Source of the DNA: Rhizobium sp. Leaf262
GTDB lineage: Bacteria; Pseudomonadota; Alphaproteobacteria; Rhizobiales; Rhizobiaceae
DNA length: 64,000 nt
Assembly: GCF_001422245.1 (NCBI RefSeq)
Contig: NZ_LMMM01000021.1
Coordinates: 124,001-188,000 of the forward strand
Direction of reading: 5' to 3'
Shown here: piece after piece, positions 28,181-37,104 of the stretch
How positions within the stretch are numbered: position 1 is the first letter of the stretch
Layout of the letters: each line of letters begins with the position of its first letter
Program-made: the position numbers and the translations under genes
Notes under the pieces: generated by a model
Told to the model about the DNA's origin: nothing
Databases searched by the model: none
Seen by the model: the letters and a program-made list of their open reading frames with translations, nothing else

Positions 28181-28969
28181 ATGTCCAAAACCGATCATTT
28201 CGTCAGCGAGCGGCAGGCTCTCATTTACGCGCAGTTGCAGCAGCATGGCCGCGTGCTGGCGCAGGAGCTTGCGCAAACCTTTGACGTGTCGGAAGACACG
28301 GTGCGGCGCGATCTGCGGGAGATGGCGGCACGGGGTGAATGTGAGCGGGTCTATGGCGGCGCTTTACTTGCGTCCGGCACCACCGTCCCGCTGAAAACCC
28401 GCATCGTCGAAATGCCGGATCGCAAGGCAAGACTTGGCAAGACAACCGCCTCGTTTTTGAACGAAGGCATGAAAGTCTTTCTCGATGCTGGCTCTACCAA
28501 TCTGGCCGTTGCAAAACATCTGGTGCCGGGTGTTAAACTCACCGTCATCACCAACACGCCAGCCATCGCCGCAGAACTTGCCGGGAACATCGATGTCGAG
28601 CTCATTCTGATCGGCGGCAGGGTCGATCCGGCGGTGGGTGCGGCCATCGATACGACCGCGATTCGCCAGCTGGAGCAAATTCGGCCGGATCTCTGCATTG
28701 TCGGCGTCTGTGGCCTGACGGTTGATCGAGGTCTCTGCGCCGATATCTATGAGGACGCCGTGTTCAAGCGGCTGGCCTGCGAGACCAGCGGCAAAACGCT
28801 GGCCGCCATCACCTCCGAAAAGCTGGGAGCGACGGCACCGTTTCAGGTCTCACCGCTTTCCGCAACGCTGACACTGGTTGTCGAAGAAGATGCCGATCAC
28901 GCGATGATCGATGCCTTCGCCGCCAGCAGTGTCACCATTCATCAGGCCGAATCGAATTCCGGCGCATAA
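28181..28969 (+). CDS. DeoR/GlpR family transcriptional regulator
   Basis: Sugar-phosphate-responsive regulator. The 262 aa have an N-terminal DeoR helix-turn-helix (ERQALIYAQLQQHGRVLAQELAQTFDVSEDTVRRDLREMAARG) and a C-terminal DeoRC sensor domain (DAGSTNLAVAKHL, ITNTPAIA, LIGGRVDPAVGA, GVCGLTVDRGLCADIYEDA). The MFS gene follows within 33 bases and is the likely target along with itself. The effector is unknown. Confidence 0.92.
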   Translation: MSKTDHFVSERQALIYAQLQQHGRVLAQELAQTFDVSEDTVRRDLREMAARGECERVYGGALLASGTTVPLKTRIVEMPDRKARLGKTTASFLNEGMKVFLDAGSTNLAVAKHLVPGVKLTVITNTPAIAAELAGNIDVELILIGGRVDPAVGAAIDTTAIRQLEQIRPDLCIVGVCGLTVDRGLCADIYEDAVFKRLACETSGKTLAAITSEKLGATAPFQVSPLSATLTLVVEEDADHAMIDAFAASSVTIHQAESNSGA

Positions 28970-29002
28970 CCCTATCAAGCAATGATCGAAGGACCAGTCG
29001 CG

Positions 29003-30193
29003 ATGACCGGAACTGCCACGCAAACGCCAACGACCGCCCGCCTTCCCTATATGACCAGATCGCGACTTGGCGTCGCGCTGCTGTTTCTCATGAACGGTTT
29101 CATGATGGGCTCCTGGGCACCGATGATCCCGGAATTCGCCAAGCGCTTTGCGCTCAGCGAAAGCACGCTGGGCCTCGTCATCCTTGTCTACGGCCTCGGC
29201 TCCCTCTCCTTCATGCCCATTGCCGGTTCGCAGATCGGTCGCCTTGGCTCGCGAACCGTCACACTGACGGTGGCTCTCATCATGGTGCCGACGCTGCTCT
29301 TGATCACGCTCGCCAATTCGCTCTGGGCTGGCGTCATCGCCGTCTTTCTGTTCGGCGGACTGACGGGGGCCATGGATGTGGCCATGAATGCCAATGCCGT
29401 CGTGGTGGAACGCAGCATGCGCCGCGCCATCATGTCGTCCTGCCATGCCTTCTGGAGCCTGGGCGGCTTGATCGGGGCGGGTCTTGGCGGTCTGCTGATC
29501 ACCAAAACCGGCATTTACGGCCACGCCATTGCCGTCACGATCATCGCCGCAGCCCTGCTTGCCGTCGCATGGCCACGGGTGCAGGTGGATCGCCCTCACC
29601 CGGAAGAAGAACGCCCCAAGGGTGGCCTGCCGATGACACCGCTTCCCTGGATCATCGGCATCATGGCCCTGTTTTCGATGATCCCGGAGGGTGCCATTCT
29701 CGATTGGGGCGCGCTTTATCTGCGCAATGAGCTCGGCGCGTCCATCACCCTGTCCGGCTTCGGCTTTGCGGCCTTCTCGCTCACCATGGCCATCATGCGC
29801 TTTGCAGGCGATCTGGTCCGTGACCGGTTCGGTGCCGTCCGTACGCTGCAATTCTGCTCGACCATATCCATCGTCGGTCTGTTGATTGCTGGTTTCGCAC
29901 CCAATGCCTTTATCGCCATTACAGGCTTTGCCATTGCCGGGATCGGCATTTCCAACATGGTGCCGATTGCCTTTTCGGCGGCAGGCAACATGCCGGGCAT
30001 GGCGCCGGGCATCGCGCTGTCCGTGGTCACGACCATGGGCTATTCCGGTATTCTCGTCGCACCATCGGCCATCGGCTTCATTGCCGAACATACCGGCCTT
30101 GCCGCCGTGTTCATCGGCCTGCCCGTGCTACATCTGGTGGTGCTGTCGCTTTCCAGACTGGCGCGCCATGCGGATGGCGCAAGCGCCCATTAA
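29003..30193 (+). CDS. MFS transporter (YbjJ-like)
   Basis: The ~396-aa protein has twelve hydrophobic segments and the MFS loop GSQIGRLGSR between TM2 and TM3. The general pattern (MNGFMMGSWAPMIPEFAKRFALSESTLG; AMDVAMNANAVVVERS; MSSCHAFWSLGGLIGAGLGG) matches the YbjJ-type group of uncharacterised bacterial exporters or sugar permeases. I favour the ATG at 29003 because AAGGA precedes it; an ATG at 28982 would add seven residues. It forms a pair with the upstream DeoR gene, which suggests a sugar-linked substrate (inference). Confidence 0.88.
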   Translation: MTGTATQTPTTARLPYMTRSRLGVALLFLMNGFMMGSWAPMIPEFAKRFALSESTLGLVILVYGLGSLSFMPIAGSQIGRLGSRTVTLTVALIMVPTLLLITLANSLWAGVIAVFLFGGLTGAMDVAMNANAVVVERSMRRAIMSSCHAFWSLGGLIGAGLGGLLITKTGIYGHAIAVTIIAAALLAVAWPRVQVDRPHPEEERPKGGLPMTPLPWIIGIMALFSMIPEGAILDWGALYLRNELGASITLSGFGFAAFSLTMAIMRFAGDLVRDRFGAVRTLQFCSTISIVGLLIAGFAPNAFIAITGFAIAGIGISNMVPIAFSAAGNMPGMAPGIALSVVTTMGYSGILVAPSAIGFIAEHTGLAAVFIGLPVLHLVVLSLSRLARHADGASAH

Positions 30194-30214
30194 GGACGCC
30201 CGCCACACGATTGA

Positions 30215-30270
30215 TGGCGAAATTTGCGAAACTCTGAGGCCTCAGCTTCACGCAGTCTCGAATTTCGCCA
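30215..30270. repeat. Compound inverted repeat upstream of ispG
   Basis: Outer arms TGGCGAAATT and AATTTCGCCA (10 bp, perfect) enclose a TGCG/CGCA pair and a central perfect 12-bp palindrome CTGAGGCCTCAG. It lies 21 bases after the MFS stop. There is no T-run, so a simple terminator is unlikely. Confidence 0.8.
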
Positions 30271-30308
30271 TGATTGCGGTAAAGTAGGAGTTGATCGCTT
30301 CGATGTTG

Positions 30309-30326
30309 ACAAGGCGCGCGCCTTGT
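30309..30326. promoter_or_regulatory. Perfect 18-bp palindrome in the ispG leader
   Basis: ACAAGGCGCGCGCCTTGT reads the same on both strands and ends 44 bases before the ispG ATG. It overlaps a TTGACA hexamer (30306-30311). It could be an operator or an mRNA hairpin. Confidence 0.6.
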
Positions 30327-30370
30327 TCCACCTGAAAGAGTAGATTTCACCGCAATTGTCCGAGAAAACC

Positions 30371-31621
<1,251 letters not shown>

Positions 31622-31689
31622 GTTTCGACCCTGAAAATGCCGAAATTCATCTGTCTTACGTAACGTGAACTCACGGAGCACTGGAATTC

Positions 31690-32355
31690 ATGATCAAGAA
31701 GTTTGTCGTTCTTGCGCTTGCCGCAACCTACCTTTCCGCCTGCACCACCACCGACCCTTACACCGGTGAGCAGAAGGTTTCCAACATGGCGGGCGGCGCT
31801 GGCATCGGTGCGCTGGCAGGTGCGGTCGGCGGTCTGGCCATCGGTGGCGGCAACAAGGGTCGCAATGCCTTGATCGGTGCCGGTATCGGCGCGCTGGCCG
31901 GTGGCGCCATCGGCGGTTACATGGACAATCAGGAAGCCGAACTTCGCCAGCAGCTTCAGGGCACCGGCGTATCGGTGACCCGTCGCGGCGACAGCATCGT
32001 TCTCAACATGCCGTCAAACGTCACCTTCGCAACGGATCAGGATCAGGTCATTCCGCCGTTCTACCCGACGCTGAACTCGGTCGCCATCGTGCTGAACAAG
32101 TTCAACAAGACCTATATCGACATCAACGGTCACACCGACTCCACTGGCAGCCTTGCCCATAACCAGGGCCTGTCCGAGCGCCGTGCGGCATCCGTCGCCA
32201 ACTATCTCGGCGAACGTGGTGGCGTAGACCAGCGCCGTATCTCCACCATGGGCTTCGGTCCATCGCAGCCGATTGCATCCAACGCAACAGCCGATGGCCG
32301 TGCCCAGAACCGTCGTGTGGAAGTGCTGATCTCGCCACTGACGCAGAACGGATGA
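31690..32355 (+). CDS. OmpA-family lipoprotein with glycine zipper
   Basis: Outer-membrane lipoprotein predicted to tether peptidoglycan. The 221-aa product has a lipobox LSAC (Cys at residue 18), a glycine-zipper segment of about residues 33-80 (GGAGIGALAGAVGGLAIGGG...GAGIGALAGGAIGGYMDN), and a C-terminal OmpA domain with INGHTDSTGS and NQGLSERRAASVANYL. It resembles the YiaD type. A clear terminator follows. Confidence 0.92.
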   Translation: MIKKFVVLALAATYLSACTTTDPYTGEQKVSNMAGGAGIGALAGAVGGLAIGGGNKGRNALIGAGIGALAGGAIGGYMDNQEAELRQQLQGTGVSVTRRGDSIVLNMPSNVTFATDQDQVIPPFYPTLNSVAIVLNKFNKTYIDINGHTDSTGSLAHNQGLSERRAASVANYLGERGGVDQRRISTMGFGPSQPIASNATADGRAQNRRVEVLISPLTQNG

Positions 32356-32385
32356 TCGGGAAGACGCGGCTGACGCCACCCGCAC

Positions 32386-32414
32386 AAAAAAGCCCACCTT
32401 TCGGTGGGCTTTTT
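32386..32414. terminator. Bidirectional terminator between the OmpA-like gene and pyc
   Basis: AGCCCACC/GGTGGGCT stem with a short TTTC loop, A-run to the left and T-run to the right; it serves both converging genes. Confidence 0.92.
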
Positions 32415-32432
32415 CGTTTCTATTGCATCGCC

Positions 32433-35400
32433 TCACTCGCCATAGGCGATCAGCAAATCCTTGGCATCGATCTGGTCGCCGGGCTTGACCAGCACTTCGA
32501 CCACCTTGCCATCCCGCTCCGCATGAAGCGCCGTTTCCATCTTCATGGCTTCAATGGAAACCAGCACGTCGCCCGCCTTCACATCCTGCCCCTGATTGAC
32601 GAAGACGCGGGAGATGACGCCCGGCATCGGCGCACCCACATGGGCGGCATTGCCGGGTTCGGACTTACGACGTACGGCAGAGCCGGATGCGCCATGCGCA
32701 CGATCCGGCACCTTGATGCGGCGCGGCTGGCCGTTGATCTCGAAGAACACCGTAACCATGCCCTTGTCATCGATACCGGATGAGGCCTGATTGACGATGA
32801 CAAGCGTCTTGCCGCGCTCGATATCGGCAAACAGTTCCTCGCCATCCTGCATGCCGTAGAAATAGGCGGGCGTCGGCAGTACCGAAACCGGGCCATAGGT
32901 CTCAGACGCAAGCGCAAAATCGGTGAAGACCTTGGGATACATCAGGTAGGACGCAAATTCGAAATCATCGACCGGGCGCTCCAGCTTGGTCTCGATCTCC
33001 TTGCGCTCCGCATCCAGATCGGCATCCTCCAGCAGCGAGCCGGGACGAACCGTATAGGGCTTGTCACCCTTCAGCGCCTTCTTCTGCAAGGCCTCCGGCC
33101 AACCGCCCGGCGACTGGCCGAGATCGCCCTTCAGCATGGAGACGACCGAATCCGGGAAGGAGACTTCCTTGTCCGGGTTTTCGACATCCGCTACCGTCAG
33201 ATCCTGAGAGACCATCATCAGCGCCATATCGCCCACCACCTTGGAAGACGGGGTGACTTTGACGATATCGCCAAACATCTGGTTGACGTCCGCATAGGTC
33301 TGCGCGACCTCATGCCAGCGGCTTTCGAGACCCAGCGAGCGGGCCTGTTCCTTGAGATTGGTGAACTGACCACCGGGCATTTCGTGCAGATAGACTTCCG
33401 ATGCCGGCCCCTTGAGATCGCTCTCAAAGGCCGCATATTGGCCGCGCACCGCTTCCCAATAGAAGGAGATACGACGGATCCATTCCGTATCGAGACCGGT
33501 GTCGCGTTCGGTGCCTTTCAGCGCCTCGACGATAGAGCCAAGGCATGGCTGCGAGGTGTTGCCCGAGAGCGCATCCATGGCCGCATCCACGGCATCCACA
33601 CCCGCCTCAACTGCCGCAAGCACGGTCGCTGCGGAAATACCGGACGTATCATGCGTGTGGAAATGGATCGGCAGGCTGGTCGCCTCACGCAGCGCCTTGA
33701 ACAGAACCCGCGCGGCAGCAGGCTTCAACAGCCCCGCCATATCCTTGACGGCGATGATATGCGCGCCCGCCTTTTCCAGCTCGACCGCCAGATTGGTGTA
33801 ATATTTGAGATCGTATTTCGGGCGAGCGGAATTCAAGAGATCGCCTGTGTAGCAGATGGTCGCCTCGCAGAGCTTGTTCTCTTCTGCAATCGCATCCATC
33901 GACACGCGCATATTCTCCACCCAGTTCAGGCAGTCGAAAACGCGGAACAGATCGATCCCGCCCTTTGCCGCCTGACGGACGAAATATTTGACGACATTGT
34001 CGGGATAATTCTTGTAGCCGACGCCGTTGGCACCACGCAGCAGCATTTGCAGCAGCAGGTTTGGCGCACCTTCGCGCACCAGCGCCAGACGCTCCCACGG
34101 GTCTTCGGTGAGGAAGCGCATGGACACGTCAAACGTCGCACCGCCCCAGCATTCCAGCGATAGAAGCTGCGGCAAGGCCTTGGCGTAAACGCTGGAAACG
34201 CGAGCGATGTCATGGGTTCGGACGCGGGTTGCCAGCAGCGACTGGTGTCCGTCGCGCATGGTCGTATCGGTCACCAGAACGCGCTTTTCGTTGCGCATCC
34301 ACTCGGCAAAACCCTTAGGACCAAGCTTGTCGAGAAGCTGCTTGGTGCCGTCAGGTGTCGGCTGGTCGATATAGGGAACGATGGGTGCCGGTGCATTGGC
34401 AGCAGGCTTCACGCGACCCTTGGTTTCGGGATGGCCGTTAACCGTCACATCGGCCAGATAGGTCAAAAGCTTGCTCGCGCGGTCCTGTCGCTTGACCTGC
34501 TCGAACAATTCAGGCGTCGAATCGATGAAGCGCGTGGTGTAGGTGTTTCCGACAAAGCTCGGATGGCTGATGATGGCTTCCAGGAAGGTCAGGTTCGTTG
34601 CCACGCCACGAATACGGAATTCGCGCAGCGCACGATGCATGCGGGCAATGGCTTCGTCAGGCTGCGGAGCCCAGGCTGTCACCTTGACCAGCAGCGGGTC
34701 GTAATAGCGGGTGATGATCGCGCCCGAATAGGACGTGCCGCCATCCAGACGGATGCCGAAGCCCGAAGCGGAACGATAGGCGGTGATGCGGCCATAATCG
34801 GGAATGAAGTTGTGCTCGGGGTCCTCAGTCGTGATACGGCACTGAAGCGCATGGCCGTTGAGACGGATGTCCTTTTGCGCTGGCACGCCCGATTCCGGCG
34901 TACCGATGGTTTCGCCCTCGAGAATATGGATCTGCGCCTTGACGATATCGATGCCGGTGACCACTTCGGTCACCGTATGCTCCACCTGAATGCGCGGATT
35001 GACCTCAATGAAATAGAATTTGCCGGTATCGGCATCCATCAGATACTCGACCGTACCAGCGCCGATATAATTGGTGGCACCGGCAATCTTCAGCGAATAA
35101 TTGGCCAGTTCCTGACGGCGTTCCTCGGAAAGATATGGCGCAGGCGCGCGTTCGACCACCTTCTGGTTACGCCGCTGGATGGAGCAGTCACGCTCGAACA
35201 GATGCACGACATTGCCGTGGGTATCGCCGAGAATCTGGCTTTCCACATGGCGGGCACGTTCCACCAGCTTTTCCAGATAGACTTCATCCTTGCCGAAGGC
35301 TGCCTTCGCCTCGCGCTTGGCTTCCGTCACCTCGCGGGCAAGGTCTTCTCGTCTGCGGATGGCGCGCATGCCGCGGCCACCGCCGCCCCAGGAAGCCTTG

Positions 35401-35894
35401 AGCATCACGGGATAACCGATCTCTTCGGCCATGCGCTCGACCTCGGCCATATCATCAGGCAGCGGTTCGGTTGCGGGAACGACGGGCACGCCGACGGAAA
35501 TTGCCAGATTGCGCGCGGCAACCTTGTTGCCGAGGCGGCGCATCGTATCTGCGGTCGGTCCGATGAAGATGAGACCCGCTTCGTTGCAGGCCTCCACGAA
35601 CTCAGGGCTTTCCGACAGAAGGCCATAACCGGGGTGGATGGCATCCGCACCCGACAGCTTGGCAACGCGGATCACTTCCTCGATCGACAAATAACTCTCG
35701 ATCGGCCCCAGATCCTTGGCCAGATGGGGGCCGCGACCGACCTGATAACTCTCATCCGCCTTGAATCGGTGCAGCGAAAGCTTGTCTTCTTCTGCCCAGA
35801 TCGCGACCGTTTTTATGCCAAGCTCATTGGCGGCACGGAACACACGGATCGCAATCTCCGAACGATTGGCGACAAGGATTTTCGATATTTTCAA
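32433..35894 (-). CDS. pyc: Pyruvate carboxylase
   Basis: Biotin enzyme that carboxylates pyruvate to oxaloacetate, the main anaplerotic step in rhizobia. The 1153-aa single chain has all domains: biotin carboxylase (about residues 1-460, with KASWGGGGRGMR and FIEVNPRIQVEH), carboxyltransferase (about 540-815, DTTMRDGHQSLLATR), the PYC/OADA allosteric and linker region, and the biotinyl domain with the biotin Lys near residue 1118 in EAMKME. GGGAGG precedes the ATG. It is monocistronic. Confidence 0.97.
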   Translation of the reverse strand: MKISKILVANRSEIAIRVFRAANELGIKTVAIWAEEDKLSLHRFKADESYQVGRGPHLAKDLGPIESYLSIEEVIRVAKLSGADAIHPGYGLLSESPEFVEACNEAGLIFIGPTADTMRRLGNKVAARNLAISVGVPVVPATEPLPDDMAEVERMAEEIGYPVMLKASWGGGGRGMRAIRRREDLAREVTEAKREAKAAFGKDEVYLEKLVERARHVESQILGDTHGNVVHLFERDCSIQRRNQKVVERAPAPYLSEERRQELANYSLKIAGATNYIGAGTVEYLMDADTGKFYFIEVNPRIQVEHTVTEVVTGIDIVKAQIHILEGETIGTPESGVPAQKDIRLNGHALQCRITTEDPEHNFIPDYGRITAYRSASGFGIRLDGGTSYSGAIITRYYDPLLVKVTAWAPQPDEAIARMHRALREFRIRGVATNLTFLEAIISHPSFVGNTYTTRFIDSTPELFEQVKRQDRASKLLTYLADVTVNGHPETKGRVKPAANAPAPIVPYIDQPTPDGTKQLLDKLGPKGFAEWMRNEKRVLVTDTTMRDGHQSLLATRVRTHDIARVSSVYAKALPQLLSLECWGGATFDVSMRFLTEDPWERLALVREGAPNLLLQMLLRGANGVGYKNYPDNVVKYFVRQAAKGGIDLFRVFDCLNWVENMRVSMDAIAEENKLCEATICYTGDLLNSARPKYDLKYYTNLAVELEKAGAHIIAVKDMAGLLKPAAARVLFKALREATSLPIHFHTHDTSGISAATVLAAVEAGVDAVDAAMDALSGNTSQPCLGSIVEALKGTERDTGLDTEWIRRISFYWEAVRGQYAAFESDLKGPASEVYLHEMPGGQFTNLKEQARSLGLESRWHEVAQTYADVNQMFGDIVKVTPSSKVVGDMALMMVSQDLTVADVENPDKEVSFPDSVVSMLKGDLGQSPGGWPEALQKKALKGDKPYTVRPGSLLEDADLDAERKEIETKLERPVDDFEFASYLMYPKVFTDFALASETYGPVSVLPTPAYFYGMQDGEELFADIERGKTLVIVNQASSGIDDKGMVTVFFEINGQPRRIKVPDRAHGASGSAVRRKSEPGNAAHVGAPMPGVISRVFVNQGQDVKAGDVLVSIEAMKMETALHAERDGKVVEVLVKPGDQIDAKDLLIAYGE

Positions 35895-36013
35895 GACGGC
35901 CTCCCAAACCTCGCAGGCAAATGTATTTGCTGCACCGCGAAATTAAGCAGTAATTGCCGCGGTTGGAAAGGCCAATTTTAGCAATGTCCGTACTCTTGGG
36001 TACCGGAAACGTT

Positions 36014-36751
36014 TCAGGAAATTATGCCGTGACGCAGCGCAATCGCTACCACGTGCTGGCGGTTTCTCGCATCCAGCTTGCGCTGTATTCCATTAATGTA
36101 CCAGTCGACCGTGTGACTGGAAATGGAAAGACTCTTGCCAATTTCCGGCGATGTGCGGCCCTGCGCCAAAAGGGTCAACACATCCAGTTCGCGCCGAGTA
36201 AATTGTGTTTCTGCCAGATCCGGCAATTGCAGAACGGCGTTTGATTGGTCGGAAAACTCCAGAAGACGCCAGAACGTCACACGCATGGCCGAGTCGACGA
36301 TCAGCAGTTCTGAATTGGAAAGGGGTCGGCCCTCCCCCAGAATGAAAACGCCGCCCAAAAGTCCGCTGCGACCATGGATAGGGAAAGCATAACCCTCTCG
36401 AAGGCCGAATCGCGCTGCATCCTGAAATAGTTTCGCCGCCCGTTTGCGTTGTGTGGCTTGCGGAAGAAGGTTCACCATGTCACGACAGCGAAACGGTTGA
36501 TGCAAAAGACCGAGAGCCCGCTTGACGGGGTCGAGATTGCCGTATTTCTTGGCGTGGTAGACTTCCTTCCAGCCACTAGGCAGATGTTCCGCCAAAACCG
36601 TCCCCGTGAAGGTCAGATCCTCGGGATCCCTCTGCATCACGCGGTAGAAATTGAAACCAAGGCGACGTATCAGCTCATGGAAAGCGGAAAGAAACCGCTC
36701 CTCGGTTTTTGCCTCATAAGACAGAGCCAAAAACTGAAAAACATTGTGCAT
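36014..36751 (-). CDS. LuxR-family regulator with autoinducer-binding domain (LuxR solo)
   Basis: The 245-aa protein (start at 36751, MHNVFQFLALSYEAK) has an N-terminal autoinducer-binding domain and a C-terminal LuxR helix-turn-helix (about residues 180-245: FTRRELDVLTLLAQGRTSPEIGKSLSISSHTVDWYINGIQRKL). Aligned by eye to TraR, ligand residues Trp57, Tyr61 and Asp70 are kept (Trp61, Tyr65, Asp74 here), but the Trp85 position is Cys89. No luxI-type synthase is in the window, so it is a solo. A frame extension to a TTG at 36826 is possible but not needed. It is divergent from chvA. Confidence 0.88.
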   Translation of the reverse strand: MHNVFQFLALSYEAKTEERFLSAFHELIRRLGFNFYRVMQRDPEDLTFTGTVLAEHLPSGWKEVYHAKKYGNLDPVKRALGLLHQPFRCRDMVNLLPQATQRKRAAKLFQDAARFGLREGYAFPIHGRSGLLGGVFILGEGRPLSNSELLIVDSAMRVTFWRLLEFSDQSNAVLQLPDLAETQFTRRELDVLTLLAQGRTSPEIGKSLSISSHTVDWYINGIQRKLDARNRQHVVAIALRHGIIS

Positions 36752-37104
36752 AGAAGCGAATACCCTGCAAGAAATGAAACACTTGTCGACTTCTGCTGAA
36801 AGACATTCCTGATAACCGGAACCCAACTGCCTGGATGAATCGCCTGCGCTAGGTTGTACCTTATAAGGTAATCAAACATTAAAACCATACCGCGAATTCT
36901 TGTACGGGTCCCGAAATGCGTTTTTGCAACCATGTGGTCTTTTTTTGCATCAGATCTGAAAGCAGGAGCGCCCGTTAAGCGCCCATTCATGTGGAAAGAG
37001 CGATAAAACAACGGCTTGCATAATCTTCGGTGATTTTTGAAACCGTGCAGGCACTTGGCGCTTTGAGTGGCGCTGAATGATGAAATGAAGACGGGATTTG
37101 GGAA
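36752..37104. promoter_or_regulatory. Divergent luxR/chvA control region with palindrome
   Basis: A 353-base gap without a supported gene. It holds a perfect 14-bp palindrome TACCTTATAAGGTA at 36857-36870, about 106 bases before the luxR start and 234 before chvA. It is shorter than classical 18-20 bp lux boxes. I see no other strong repeat. Confidence 0.6.

Noticed and set aside
34212-35981. 589-codon plus-strand frame opposite pyc
   Set aside because: Shadow of the pyruvate carboxylase gene; composition is His/Arg-rich and no motif is present.
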